Counted from the stretch's first letter, positions 17,195 through 26,457 are shown. The stretch is 47,362 nt of DNA from Romeriopsis navalis LEGE 11480 (GCF_015207035.1 NZ_JADEXQ010000047.1:1-47362); one strand, 5' to 3'. Numbers and translations: made by a program. The notes: generated by a model not told the origin, from the letters alone.

Positions 17195-17368
17195 ATGGCC
17201 AAAACGTTTGTAATCCGGCCGAAACGCTGGGTGGTTGAGCACACATTTGGCTGATGAAATCGCTACCGCCGTTTGAGCCAGGACGAAATGGAAGTCGAAT
17301 TTAGTCGAGCAATGATTTATGGAGGGATGATTCAACACATTACCCAACGGTTCGCCGCTTTATCCTGA
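17195..17368 (+). pseudogene. IS5-type transposase 3' remnant
   Basis: In one frame this encodes KTFVIRPKRWVVEHTFG, two consecutive stops, then NRYRRLSQDEMEVEFSRAMI and YGGMIQHITQRFAAL before a final stop at 17366. This is the C-terminal end of an IS5-group DDE transposase (family pattern [23 protein letters not shown]). The two stops replace the expected WL, so one short lesion turned GGC-TGG-CTG into GGC-TGA-TGA. The rest of the transposase and both IS ends are not recognisable. The gap 16989-17451 (463 bp) otherwise holds only the promoter region of the GT2 gene. Confidence 0.8.
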
Positions 17369-17451
17369 TCGACTTGAGAAATCAGCTCTTAGGGTCAAAT
17401 TCTTTGATAGAGTATGCTTCATATTCTTTCAACGGTGCCTAGGCGATCCCT

Positions 17452-18243
17452 ATGAAACTCTCCGTCATTATTCCTTGCTATAACGAAATTAAAACCATTG
17501 AGCAGGTAATCGTGGCGGTTAAAGCATCCCCCATCCAGCCCTTAGAAATCATCGTGGTCGACGACGCATCGACGGATGGCACCCGCGATCTCCTCAGCAG
17601 CACCATCGTCAACCAGGTCGATCAAGTCCTATATCATCGGCAGAATAAGGGCAAAGGCGCAGCACTACGCACTGGATTTCAAGCCGCCACGGGTGACGTG
17701 GTCGTTGTGCAAGATGCCGACCTAGAATATGACCCCCAGGAATATGGCTTACTGATGGAACCAATTATCCACGGACAAGCCGACGTCGTTTTTGGTTCAC
17801 GCTTCCAAGGTAGTCGCCCCCACCGCGTGGTGTATTACTGGCACATGGTAGGGAATCGAATTTTGACCACACTTTCGAATATGTTCACCAACCTCAATTT
17901 GAGCGATATGGAAACCTGCTATAAGGCTTTCCGCCGTGAGGTGATTCAGTCCGTCGATATCGAAGAAAATCGCTTTGGATTTGAACCGGAAATTACCGCC
18001 AAGGTCGCCAAAATGGAATGCCGAATCTACGAAGTCGGCATTTCTTACTACGGCAGAACCTATGACGAGGGTAAGAAAATTGGCTGGAAAGACGGCTTCC
18101 GAGCAATCTTCTGCATTGTGAAATATAATTTGTTTCGTTCTCGCAAACAGTATCGCAACCGTCACTTAAAGTACCTAGCAAGCGATACATCCGCGACACA
18201 ACCCCCCAGCAACTTAGTCGGCAGCAATGGCTCCACATATTAA
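17452..18243 (+). CDS. GT2 glycosyltransferase, DPM1-like, without membrane domain
   Basis: 263 residues. The domain starts immediately ([19 protein letters not shown]), with [16 protein letters not shown] for nucleotide binding, [16 protein letters not shown], and [14 protein letters not shown] as the DxD metal site. MetCysTyr-Lys ([11 protein letters not shown]) and [12 protein letters not shown] match dolichyl-phosphate mannose/glucose synthase-like enzymes that charge polyprenyl phosphate. No transmembrane helices follow, unlike the GtrA fusion at 2497-3732. It lies just after an IS remnant and is followed by a strong bidirectional terminator. The donor sugar is unknown; GDP-mannose is possible given manC in the window, but that is inference. 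Confidence 0.88.
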   Translation: MKLSVIIPCYNEIKTIEQVIVAVKASPIQPLEIIVVDDASTDGTRDLLSSTIVNQVDQVLYHRQNKGKGAALRTGFQAATGDVVVVQDADLEYDPQEYGLLMEPIIHGQADVVFGSRFQGSRPHRVVYYWHMVGNRILTTLSNMFTNLNLSDMETCYKAFRREVIQSVDIEENRFGFEPEITAKVAKMECRIYEVGISYYGRTYDEGKKIGWKDGFRAIFCIVKYNLFRSRKQYRNRHLKYLASDTSATQPPSNLVGSNGSTY

Positions 18244-18533
18244 GAAAAATCGCCCCACGGATCAGAATTGCCTAGGGAAAAACTAACTCGACGCAAAACA
18301 TCATGTCTGGTTTTGCACACCAAGGGTGATTCAGCACAGCCAGCCGGTTAGCCCATCTATCTCACGTCTCAAACCGCTATTGCAAAATATGGCTCAAGAA
18401 CCGTTTGATCTCAACCGCTGAGCCGCAGCGACCCAGCAGTGATTTAGTTTTAGTGGTGCTCGCCATCGCGACAATACGGATCAACAATCAAAACCGATGA
18501 TTCCTGATCCAATCTGCAAAGTCTGAAATCACA

Positions 18534-18571
18534 AAACAGCCCGGTTGAAGATATCTTCAACCGGGCTGTTT
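18534..18571. terminator. Perfect 38-bp palindrome, bidirectional terminator
   Basis: Each half is AAACAGCCCGGTTGAAGAT or its exact complement, giving a perfect inverted repeat with A-rich and T-rich flanks on both sides. It lies between the convergent GT2 (plus) and petE (minus) genes and so can terminate both. The rest of the gap 18244-18651 shows no gene or RNA. Confidence 0.85.
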
Positions 18572-18651
18572 GATAAGTCTGCGTTTAACTGTCCTCTGGC
18601 TCGCCAACTAACGAAATTACTCGTCAATTGAAAACAAAATGTGCAGCAGAA

Positions 18652-19053
18652 TTACTGAACAGTAATCTTACCAACCATGCCAGCACCACGGTGAGGCATG
18701 CAGAAGAAGCTATAGTCACCAGCGGGTGCACCAGCAAAGTCAATGGAGAAAGAAGCGCCATTGCCTTCCAGACCCTTGTGCGAAAGCTTTGCAGCCAAGT
18801 CCTTATCGCCACCAGGAACGCTTTCAAACACCACGTTGTGCGGCGGCAACTGACCAACAGCGAAGTTAACCGTATCGCCAGACGCAATGGTCAAACTTGC
18901 AGGTTCAAATACCAACCCCTTAGCACCACCCATCGCGATGTCGTGGGAAGCTGCCGAAGCCGGAGCAGCAGACAAAAAGAAAGTACCCACCATCAGCAAG
19001 ACGGAGCATACGACTACCGAAAGCCGACGGGCAATTGTGCTTAGAGATGTCAT
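18652..19053 (-). CDS. petE: Plastocyanin precursor
   Basis: 133 residues from the ATG at 19053; an upstream in-frame start at 19092 is less likely. A twin-Arg-like basic start and hydrophobic core end in APASAA, giving a lumen-targeting signal peptide of about 34 residues. The mature ~99-residue cupredoxin has all copper ligands: His72 (PPHNVVF), Cys118, His121 and Met126 (CMPHRGAGM). Plastocyanin carries electrons from cytochrome b6f to photosystem I in the thylakoid lumen. In copper-replete cyanobacteria it replaces cytochrome c6. It lies downstream of psbV and psbV2 on the same strand; the 134-bp spacer allows its own promoter. Confidence 0.97.
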   Translation of the reverse strand: MTSLSTIARRLSVVVCSVLLMVGTFFLSAAPASAASHDIAMGGAKGLVFEPASLTIASGDTVNFAVGQLPPHNVVFESVPGGDKDLAAKLSHKGLEGNGASFSIDFAGAPAGDYSFFCMPHRGAGMVGKITVQ

Positions 19054-19187
19054 GACCAATCCCTCAAATCGAATTAAAAAACATTCCAGCACCGATCATA
19101 GCTTAGACGGGCGGTCCTATGACAAGTTGTCATAGGAAAATTATTAAATTTCCGCAACATCACTGTCATCGTCGGTCGGAAATCCAT

Positions 19188-19742
19188 CTAGAACTGTGAT
19201 GTACCCCACCCTTTAGCGTATTCTGCAGCACGCAAGATAAACGCCGAAATCTTCTCAACTTGATCATTCGACAACCAATCTTCGTCCACTTCACGACAGG
19301 AGTAGTTATCATCCGTCCCGTCGTAGGCAAGCGGATGACGGATATAGGCCATCATTGATTCAACGGTATCGCGCGGCGGGGTTGCACCTTGCAATGCCGG
19401 CAATGCTAACGACACTTCAGGACTAGATAATGTGCTCCCTCCCACATGACAACTCAGGCAATTCTGGGCAAATAGCGCCTTTCCTTCCACCATGTCATCG
19501 TAGGCAAAAACTTTTGTCGTACCCGCTGAATCCAAGGTCATCGTGGCTGGCTTCGACGGAAATACCTTCATAAACTGCGTAATGTACGGGTCCGGCGCGG
19601 CGATCGCCACACTTCCCAAACTCGTCCACACCAATAGGCAACCGATCGCCACCAAAACACCAGCGCGTGCTTGTCGCGTACCCAACCAAACAATCATCTG
19701 CAGCATTCGTAGAAATCGCTGTGCTTGACTGGCTTTAAACAT
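19188..19742 (-). CDS. psbV2: Cytochrome c550-like protein PsbV2
   Basis: 184 residues with an N-terminal export signal (VLVAIGCLLVWTSLG, cleavage near SVAIA). The mature part follows PsbV: haem site CLSCH at 95-99, then LQGATPPRDTVESMMAYIRHP. PsbV uses a distal His as sixth haem ligand (SEEHP); here the equivalent stretch reads DDNYSCRE with Cys149 and no His. PsbV2 of Thermosynechococcus is known to use a Cys/His pair, so this copy fits that type. It is the middle gene of psbV-psbV2-petE. Its electron partner is not established, and it is not the PSII extrinsic subunit. Confidence 0.92.
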   Translation of the reverse strand: MFKASQAQRFLRMLQMIVWLGTRQARAGVLVAIGCLLVWTSLGSVAIAAPDPYITQFMKVFPSKPATMTLDSAGTTKVFAYDDMVEGKALFAQNCLSCHVGGSTLSSPEVSLALPALQGATPPRDTVESMMAYIRHPLAYDGTDDNYSCREVDEDWLSNDQVEKISAFILRAAEYAKGWGTSQF

Positions 19743-19881
19743 AAATCACAGTACTCCGTCATAGGATAGGCAATCGACAAAAAATCGATCCTTGCAATGC
19801 AAGAATCGATTAGCAACTTAAAAACTGATCAAACCTTGTCACAGTCAAATCGACTGAACAAATTCTACAGTTAGTTCAACT

Positions 19882-20373
19882 TTAGTAATAGATCTTGCCG
19901 CCGCCCCACTTAACTCCAACCACACGTGGCTGAATCAAAATGTAACCGGCAATCGCCTGCAAATCATCATCAGTCAAGTTCCGCATTTCTGGGAACAGAT
20001 CCTTACTACTTAAAGCCGGATGCTCTTCCGAGATGTCATTGAAGCCGTCAAAGCTCATCGGCGCTCGCATAAAGGAAACCAACTCCTCAACGTTGTCGCG
20101 AGGGGGGGTCGCTAATGCCAGCGTTTCTGGCTCAAGACCGACGTTCGGGTTAGTTTTAGTCACACCACCCGCATGACACTGGGCACAGGCATACTGGAAC
20201 ATCTTTTTACCCTGAGCCAGTTCCGGCACGCTAATGGTCAGCGTATCGCCATTGGCATTCAAGGGGACAGTCCGCGATTCGGCGTCTAAATCAACCGCAT
20301 TCGCGCTGGGGGTTAATACCTGAAACGCAAAGAACAGGGTCGCAACCGCCAGCCAAACAATTTTCTTAAGCAT
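19882..20373 (-). CDS. psbV: Photosystem II extrinsic cytochrome c550
   Basis: 163 residues with a signal peptide ending near SANA. The haem site is CAQCH (63-67), and His118 in SEEHPAL is the distal ligand. The C-terminal GYILIQPRVVGVKWGGGKIYY is the family's signature ending. PsbV binds the lumenal side of photosystem II and stabilises the Mn4CaO5 cluster. Length and all ligands are normal. It leads the psbV-psbV2-petE group, with a 139-bp spacer to psbV2, and is separated from accD by about 190 bp. Confidence 0.97.
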   Translation of the reverse strand: MLKKIVWLAVATLFFAFQVLTPSANAVDLDAESRTVPLNANGDTLTISVPELAQGKKMFQYACAQCHAGGVTKTNPNVGLEPETLALATPPRDNVEELVSFMRAPMSFDGFNDISEEHPALSSKDLFPEMRNLTDDDLQAIAGYILIQPRVVGVKWGGGKIYY

Positions 20374-20563
20374 GGTTCTCCTTCAGACCTGGCTCAGTTC
20401 TCTCAAAAGTTTCACAACACAACAAGCCTTTTACTATGAATACCATGCCAGCACGCCGCACGATCAGGGAATCTGAGAGATGGCCTTCACAAAGCGTTAC
20501 AAAGCGATTGTGCCAGGCAACAAGTCACCACAGATTCAGCCACAATTCGAGCCGTCGTTAGAC

Positions 20564-21508
20564 TTAATTCACATCAACATGACTATAGGTTTTGACATCC
20601 GGCAGGTGGCGATTATTCGCTTCAGCGGCGCCATTTGCGGCCGCCGGTGTCAGTGGATGATGCAGCTTCAATAACTGTGACAGTGTGGTTTTCATTTGGG
20701 GCCGTGGCACAATCATGTCAATGAAGCCATGGTCCAAAAGGTATTCCGCTGTCTGAAAGTCATCGGGCAATTTTTCGCGAATGGTCTGCTCAACCACGCG
20801 ACGCCCCGCAAAGGCGATCGTCGCTTTCGGTTCTGCCAGAATTAAATCCCCTAACATTGCAAAACTTGCGGTCACACCACCTGCCGTTGGGTGCGTCAGA
20901 ATCGGCACATACAGCAAGCGTTGCTCCTGATGTCGGGCCAGCGCTCCAGAGATTTTGGCCATTTGCATCAAGCTCAACATACCTTCCTGCATGCGGGCCC
21001 CGCCCGATGCGCAGGCAATAAATACTGGTAAGCGTTGCTGGGTCGCGGCTTCCACTAAGCGGGTAATTTTTTCACCGACGACGGAGCCCATACTCCCGCC
21101 CATAAACCGAAAGTCCATGACCGCCAAGGCCACCATCATTCCATCTAATTGGCCAATTCCCGTCTGTACCGCATCCGTGAGTTGCGTTTTCTCTTGCATA
21201 TCGCGCACCCGATCGACGTAGGGTTTCCGATCAGCAAATCCCAGGGGATCGACGGGCTGTACCGCCTCATTCAACGGCTGCCAAGTACCTTCATCGATCA
21301 ACTGCTGAATACGATCGTTACTGTTGACCCGCATGTGATGTTCACATTCGAGGCAAACCATTTGATTTGCGTGAAAGTCCTTGGTGTACATCACCGCACC
21401 ACAAGACTCACACTTCGTCCATAGACCATCAGGAAATTCGCGCTCCGGCTGTGACTGAATTTCTGGGTCTTTCTTTTGCCGATTGGCAAACCAATCAAAT
21501 AAGGACAT
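20564..21508 (-). CDS. accD: Acetyl-CoA carboxylase carboxyltransferase subunit beta
   Basis: 314 residues. The N-terminal C4 zinc finger reads CESCGAVMY, then [12 protein letters not shown]. The crotonase-fold core includes [28 protein letters not shown] and [20 protein letters not shown], the carboxybiotin and CoA-binding blocks. With AccA it moves CO2 from biotin-BCCP to acetyl-CoA, the committed step of fatty-acid synthesis. The length is usual for cyanobacteria. A short Ala/Asn-rich C-terminal tail follows the domain. accA is not in the window. Confidence 0.97.
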   Translation of the reverse strand: MSLFDWFANRQKKDPEIQSQPEREFPDGLWTKCESCGAVMYTKDFHANQMVCLECEHHMRVNSNDRIQQLIDEGTWQPLNEAVQPVDPLGFADRKPYVDRVRDMQEKTQLTDAVQTGIGQLDGMMVALAVMDFRFMGGSMGSVVGEKITRLVEAATQQRLPVFIACASGGARMQEGMLSLMQMAKISGALARHQEQRLLYVPILTHPTAGGVTASFAMLGDLILAEPKATIAFAGRRVVEQTIREKLPDDFQTAEYLLDHGFIDMIVPRPQMKTTLSQLLKLHHPLTPAAANGAAEANNRHLPDVKTYSHVDVN

Positions 21509-22295
21509 GGTGGCTAGGCCTCTTACAGGATGCGATCGAGTCGGTCAACGGTGAAGGGGATAAGCTGTTGCTGCACCGATGCTCAAACTAGCTCTCGGGA
21601 TCCAACGAATTAAACGCATTCCGCCAGACACCGTGAGACGATCGCAATTATAGGACCCGATGGGTTAGAACAGAAGCCTGTATCACCGAACCCATGCGAG
21701 CAGCTCACCGCATCCAAATTCCCGGCGGAAACTTTTAACCAACTGACTCAGAGTCAAAATTCCACCGCACTATTTGCCCCCTCACAGACCAAATCATTGA
21801 GGAATTTAATCAGTCCTATTGAAGATGTTAATCAAACCAGTAATTCAGTAACAAGTTGCAATATTTCCAGCGTCAACAGACCGTCAAAAGCATAAATTAA
21901 TACAACGTTCTTTCTAATAATTCGGGCGCCTGCACTTTGGCAAAACCGCTAATTAGCCGGGAAATCTCAGACTTTGTCTCGGTTCGAGGTAACTCGCCAG
22001 TTCATTTTCTGACAATTTTACTCATCCGGATTCATGTAAGTTGACACAGCTTTACATTTGCAACTGTTACGTTGATTTTAGCGGTACACAACTCCCCCCA
22101 TTCACCGATTAAAATTAAGGTATTCAAATTTAGGTCGACGTTGAGTCTTTTTCGCAAAGGGGATTCAGCTTGGTCTAGGTTTCGATCGAGTTTGTTCATG
22201 ATTCGATGGCGCAGCCAATGATTGCGATTCGATTTCGAACAAATTGGCATACAGCGATTAAACCGTCATAAATTCGGCAACGAGGCTAACTGCAA
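21509..22295. other. Long divergent intergenic region accD / usp
   Basis: 787 bp between divergent genes with no convincing ORF or RNA gene. It should hold promoters for accD (minus) and the universal stress protein (plus). A TTGACA lies at about 22040, but its -10 partner is weak and about 250 bp separate it from the usp start. The size is large for this gene-dense window, and an unrecognised small RNA is possible. Confidence 0.45.
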
Positions 22296-23141
22296 ATGAT
22301 TGAGAAGATTTTACTCGCTGATGCGGGCCGTGGGCCTTCAGAGAAGATGCTCAAAGCACTGATGAAGGTGCCTTATATGCAACGAGCCAATGTGACGTTG
22401 CTCAATGTGATTCCGAATAAATCGTCGGAAACCGAGATGACCGAAAATCGGGCGACGGGTCAAGCCGTGATGGAAAAGGCAATCGCATCACTAGACCTTG
22501 ATCCCAACAAAACCAACATGATCATCCGAGAAGGCGACCCAAAGGGCGTGGTCTGTGAGGTGGCCGAGGAATTACAAACAGACCTATTGATTATGGGCTC
22601 ACGGGGCCTCAAGCGCTTGGAATCAATTCTGAGCAACTCGGTCAGTCAATATGTTTTTCAATTGTCATCGCGGCCAATGCTATTGGTGAAGGATGACATT
22701 TACATTCGCGACATTGAACGGATTACGGTGGCGATGGATAAATCGGACGCCTCCAAGCAATGCTTAGAGATGGCGATCGCGATGCTCCGCGACATCCCAA
22801 ACAGCACCCTTAATCTGATTCGGGTTGACCCCAAAGCCAAAACGGAATTAGTCGGGCGTGAAGCCGCTCAGGATCCAATCTTGGCTGAGGCAAGCAAGCA
22901 AGCAGAGCGTTATGGCAATATCAGCATTCGCTGTTTTGTCGGCACCGGAAAAGCGGGGAAAGCGATCTGCCGGTTAGCCGATAGCGCCAAAACTGACTTG
23001 CTGATTTTGGGATCGCCCGATCGCCGTCCATCGATCGCCAAAAACATGCCAGACCTCGATCGCCTACTCGGCAACTCCCTCTCTGACTACGTTCGGGTGA
23101 ATGCCACCTTCCCAGTTTTGCTAGCCCGAACCCTGGGTTAA
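22296..23141 (+). CDS. Tandem-domain universal stress protein
   Basis: 281 residues made of two UspA domains. Domain 1 (1-130) begins EKILLADAGRGPSEKML and carries DLLIMGSRGLKRLESILSNS, close to the G-x2-G-x9-G(S/T) nucleotide site but with Asn for the last Gly. Domain 2 (140-281) begins ERITVAMDKSDASKQCL and has LLILGSPDRR, an insertion (SIAKNMPDLD), then GNSLSDYV. Tandem Usp proteins bind ATP or act as stress regulators; the partner is unknown. Followed by a good terminator at 23198-23231. It is monocistronic. Confidence 0.9.
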   Translation: MIEKILLADAGRGPSEKMLKALMKVPYMQRANVTLLNVIPNKSSETEMTENRATGQAVMEKAIASLDLDPNKTNMIIREGDPKGVVCEVAEELQTDLLIMGSRGLKRLESILSNSVSQYVFQLSSRPMLLVKDDIYIRDIERITVAMDKSDASKQCLEMAIAMLRDIPNSTLNLIRVDPKAKTELVGREAAQDPILAEASKQAERYGNISIRCFVGTGKAGKAICRLADSAKTDLLILGSPDRRPSIAKNMPDLDRLLGNSLSDYVRVNATFPVLLARTLG

Positions 23142-23197
23142 TCAGCTCAATCAAAGCCCCACGAAGTGGCACGAACTCGTAACAAATACAATTGACA

Positions 23198-23231
23198 AAA
23201 GCGCGATCCAGCAATAACTGGATCGCGCTTT
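23198..23231 (+). terminator. Rho-independent terminator after usp
   Basis: A 14-bp stem (AAAGCGCGATCCAG against CTGGATCGCGCTTT) flanks a 6-nt loop CAATAA and is followed by TATTTAT. It is 56 bp past the usp stop. The convergent manC gene may also use it. Confidence 0.85.
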
Positions 23232-23356
23232 ATTTATGATCAAGTCAGAATCACCGATCAACACGATTGCGTCATGAATATGCCCGCTGTGACATCTGCG
23301 CCATCGCCCACTTCACCCTGTTGAGCAACATCAATCCCCGTGATTTCAGTTCAGCC

Positions 23357-24433
23357 TCATAGCAAGTCCTGATGCGCTGGCATTTCTCGCAACGTCTTCA
23401 GCACCTGCTTAATGTCCTGAGTGCGATCTTTTTTCACCACGAGGGTAACGTTACCATCGCGCACAATCACGGTATCTTCCATGCCAATCGTCACAATTAA
23501 ATCATCATCACTGGTCGAGTAGAGCAGCGATCCCGCCGTATCCAGCCCGACATGCTGGGCCAGCTCAACGTTCGGGGCATCCGACTTGCGGAGACGGTCG
23601 ATCGCCCCCCAATCACCCAAATCATCCCAACCGAATTTCACCGGCATCACCGTCGCTTTTGTGGTTTTTTCCATCAAAGCGTAGTCAATGCTATTTTTCG
23701 GCACCTCCCCATAGGCCGCAATTCCCTTTTCCTTGAGGGGATTCAGAATCTCCGGCGCATGCTTTTCAAGTTCTTGTAAAACGGTCGATGCCTTAAAAAC
23801 AAACATGCCACCATTCCAGCTAAAGCGGCCACTCTGGATAAATTCCTCGGCGGTTTGACGATCGGGCTTCTCGGTAAATCGGCTGACCTTATAGGCGGGA
23901 TAACCCTCGCCATATTCCCCCAAGGCATCCCCCTGCTCAATATAGCCATAACCCGTTGAAGCGTAGGCCGGGGCAATCCCTAAGGTAACAATCACATCAT
24001 CTTTCACTGCCATTTCGGCAGCAGCAGCCAACGTCGCTTGAAAAATATCCAGGTCCGCAATCCAGTGATCCGCAGGAAAGAAGCCTAATACTGCATCTTC
24101 GCCGTAGCGCTTCGCCACTTCCAAAGTGCTCCAAGCCAACGCTGGGGCCGTATCACGCCCCTCTGGCTCAACCAACAGATTCGCATCCGGCAGCTCCGGC
24201 AACTGCGCCTGCATACCGGATTCCAGATGTGCCGCAGTCACGACCCAGAGATTTTCCCAGCCCGAGGACGTCGCCAATAACCGATCGGCCGTTGCCTGTA
24301 ATAAGCTGCGATCGCCCCCATCCAAACATAAAAACTGCTTTGGACGACTGCGACGACTCAGGGGCCAAAAGCGCTCACCTTTACCACCGGCAAGAATCAC
24401 GGGAATCAGGGTCGGAGTAGTTGATTGGGACAT
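23357..24433 (-). CDS. manC: Mannose-1-phosphate guanylyltransferase
   Basis: 358 residues from the ATG at 24433, with another in-frame ATG at 24442. The nucleotidyltransferase signature PVILAGGKGERFWPLSRRSRPKQFL is visible in two parts (VILAGGKGERFWPL and RPKQFLCL), followed by VEPEGRDTAPALAWS, FFPADHWI, RFTEKPD and FSWNGGMFVF. It makes GDP-mannose from mannose-1-phosphate and GTP in the cytoplasm. There is no C-terminal isomerase domain; the protein stops where type II PMI fusions continue. Its product feeds gmd (41976-42950) and possibly the GT2 enzymes. Single gene, convergent with usp. Confidence 0.93.
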   Translation of the reverse strand: MSQSTTPTLIPVILAGGKGERFWPLSRRSRPKQFLCLDGGDRSLLQATADRLLATSSGWENLWVVTAAHLESGMQAQLPELPDANLLVEPEGRDTAPALAWSTLEVAKRYGEDAVLGFFPADHWIADLDIFQATLAAAAEMAVKDDVIVTLGIAPAYASTGYGYIEQGDALGEYGEGYPAYKVSRFTEKPDRQTAEEFIQSGRFSWNGGMFVFKASTVLQELEKHAPEILNPLKEKGIAAYGEVPKNSIDYALMEKTTKATVMPVKFGWDDLGDWGAIDRLRKSDAPNVELAQHVGLDTAGSLLYSTSDDDLIVTIGMEDTVIVRDGNVTLVVKKDRTQDIKQVLKTLREMPAHQDLL

Positions 24434-24907
24434 AAAATTCAATTGCTTGCTGACGCTAATAAGTAGGATGGCTAAGGTGCATCGGCGGCAATCGCCGCAC
24501 CAACAAAGTTATTCCAGCATGTATCACACTGAGTTACAGCATGAGATGACAGACCTATGGGACAATACCCCAAATCTTTATTGCGGGAAGGTGGGTGATG
24601 AACCGGACATATTACGGATTTTTGAGTTGAGTCATTTTATACTTGCATTCTCAAAAAACACTGTAGAATTCCATAGGTTAATTCCCCAAATGTAGAAAAT
24701 TTGTCCGGAATCACCGGCCTCAGCCATGAGGAACAGTATGGATAGATGGCACGTCCTGCAGGCGTAGACGATTGGAAAATCAGAATTCCCGTCGGTCTGG
24801 CCAGTAAACGAGGCATGATTGATCCAAATAAATCTAGCGCCATTTAAATGATTCGGTAATGGCTGTATCGTCAATGCCCCAAGAGTTGAACTAAGGATAA
24901 GTGGCCT
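24434..24907. other. Divergent intergenic region manC / LCP gene
   Basis: 474 bp. A plus-strand frame from about 24522 to 24695 would encode 57 residues (starting MYHTELQHEMTDLW), but it lacks a clear ribosome-binding site and known homology, so it is not called. The region otherwise looks like promoter DNA for both flanking genes. Confidence 0.4.
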
Positions 24908-26344
24908 GTGAGGAGTCTGGAGCGCGACCGAAGTGAGGCTGGTTTGAAAAAAGTTGCCGATGAATCAAGACCGGATCCTAAATCGATTCATGATTCGGGA
25001 AAGTTTGGTGCAGCCACAAACCATGCTGTTGCAAAACCTAACAAGATGCATCATCACCCGCAGAAATTTCGCTTTGGCCAATGGATTGGTCGGGCCGCAA
25101 TTGTTCTGGGCGCCAGTGCGGTGGCGGCATCACTGGGCGCACTCGCCGCTGTCACTATTCCAATTCCGGGGGCGCTATCACCGCAGGAAGGCCAGCGTTT
25201 GCTGAGTGGCCTGGTCAAAAATGGCTTCCAATATAAAGTCTCCCGACCGGTCACCGTTCTGGTCATGGGTATCGATCGCGTGCCGGATGCCGCCGATCAG
25301 GCCGCCATCTTTAGTGGACGCAGTGACACCATGCTGATCCTGCGGATTGACCCAAAGGAAAATAGTGTCAATATGCTATCGATTCCCCGCGATACCCAAG
25401 TCGAAGTACCGGGTATCGGCGTCACCAAAATCAACCAAGCTAACGCAAGTGGTGGGCCACTCCTAGCCCGCGAAACCGTCGCTGGGGCCCTGAATGGGAT
25501 TGAAATCGATCGCTACGTGCGCGTCAGTACCGATGCTTTTCGAGAACTGGTGAATCAACTGGGTGGCGTGCGCGTCTATGTCCCCACGGACATGAAGTAC
25601 GAAGACAAAACGCAAAACCTTAATATTGATCTCGAAGCCGGTTGGCGACATCTCAATGGCAATCAAGCCGAACAATTTGCCCGGTTCCGCAATGACAACT
25701 TCGGTGATATTGGCCGGGTCCAGCGCCAACAAGCCTTACTTAAAGCGCTGCGCGGTCAGGTCAGCAACCCTCTAACGATTGCCCGCATTCCGAGCATTAT
25801 CAAATCGATGGAAAAATACATCGATACCAACTTGAGTTTCGAAGAAATGATCGCCCTCGTGACATTGGGGCTCAAGATGGAGCAGAAAGACTTTCAGATG
25901 GTCCTGTTGCCAGGCCGCTTTAGTGGCGTCGACGAATTCCGCTCCAGCTATTGGATTATGGATCCGGATGGCCGTGATCGGATCTTACGCCAATACTTCA
26001 AACAAACCGACGATCGCGATACAGAAACAGCTGATACGTCGCAGTACGATCTGCGAATTGCGGTTCAGAACGCCACCGATGATCCCGACGCAGGTGTCCG
26101 AGTTGCGGACTACCTAGCAGCCCAGGGTTACTACCGCGTATTCATGACCAAGCCATGGGCTGAAAGTCAGGCCAAAACCCAAGTGATTGTCCAAGGTGGT
26201 CAACTGGACGCAGCCAAATCGATTCAACGAGAGCTGCGCATTGATCAAGTGGAAGCCGCGTCAACTGGTGATCTCGACTCCGACTTAACCATCCGAGTGG
26301 GCAATGACTGGGAACAGCTATCCCTCGATAACTTCCGCCGTTAA
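24908..26344 (+). CDS. LytR-CpsA-Psr family glycopolymer ligase
   Basis: 478 residues from a GTG at 24908 with an AGGA about 13 bases upstream. A basic cytoplasmic head (1-60) precedes one membrane helix (61-85, AAIVLGASAVAASLGALAAV). The LCP domain follows: VLVMGIDRVP, FSGRSDTMLILRID, NMLSIPRDTQVEVPG (key Arg/Asp) and FRNDNFGDIGRVQRQQ. A C-terminal LytR_C domain (DLRIAVQNATDDPDAGVRVAD) spans about 385-475. LCP enzymes transfer lipid-linked polymers to peptidoglycan on the outer face of the membrane. It sits near manC and an L,D-transpeptidase, suggesting a wall or surface-polysaccharide locus. All usual motifs are present. Confidence 0.93.
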   Translation: MRSLERDRSEAGLKKVADESRPDPKSIHDSGKFGAATNHAVAKPNKMHHHPQKFRFGQWIGRAAIVLGASAVAASLGALAAVTIPIPGALSPQEGQRLLSGLVKNGFQYKVSRPVTVLVMGIDRVPDAADQAAIFSGRSDTMLILRIDPKENSVNMLSIPRDTQVEVPGIGVTKINQANASGGPLLARETVAGALNGIEIDRYVRVSTDAFRELVNQLGGVRVYVPTDMKYEDKTQNLNIDLEAGWRHLNGNQAEQFARFRNDNFGDIGRVQRQQALLKALRGQVSNPLTIARIPSIIKSMEKYIDTNLSFEEMIALVTLGLKMEQKDFQMVLLPGRFSGVDEFRSSYWIMDPDGRDRILRQYFKQTDDRDTETADTSQYDLRIAVQNATDDPDAGVRVADYLAAQGYYRVFMTKPWAESQAKTQVIVQGGQLDAAKSIQRELRIDQVEAASTGDLDSDLTIRVGNDWEQLSLDNFRR

Positions 26345-26399
26345 GTCTCCAACCTTTGGGCCTGCGTGATATCCGGCTATTTAACCTATTTAACCGAAA

Positions 26400-26429
26400 G
26401 TCGGTCTTGAGCTATGGCTCAAGACCGAC
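26400..26429. terminator. Bidirectional hairpin between LCP gene and L,D-transpeptidase
   Basis: A 13-bp stem (GTCGGTCTTGAGC against GCTCAAGACCGAC) flanks loop TATG. It lies between convergent genes, 55 bp after the LCP stop and 28 bp after the transpeptidase stop. There is no strong U-tract, so efficiency is uncertain. Confidence 0.75.
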
Positions 26430-26457
26430 CGTAAACCTGCACGACTAAACGACAGTT

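Noticed and set aside
21970-22010. A GGTTCGAGG stretch resembling a tRNA T-arm
   Set aside because: No matching acceptor, D or anticodon arms could be drawn around it.
22032-22250. A 72-codon minus-strand frame in the accD/usp gap
   Set aside because: No domain, export signal or start signal; considered chance.
24522-24695. 57-codon frame upstream of the LCP gene
   Set aside because: Continuous but with no family, no clear start signal and ordinary intergenic composition.
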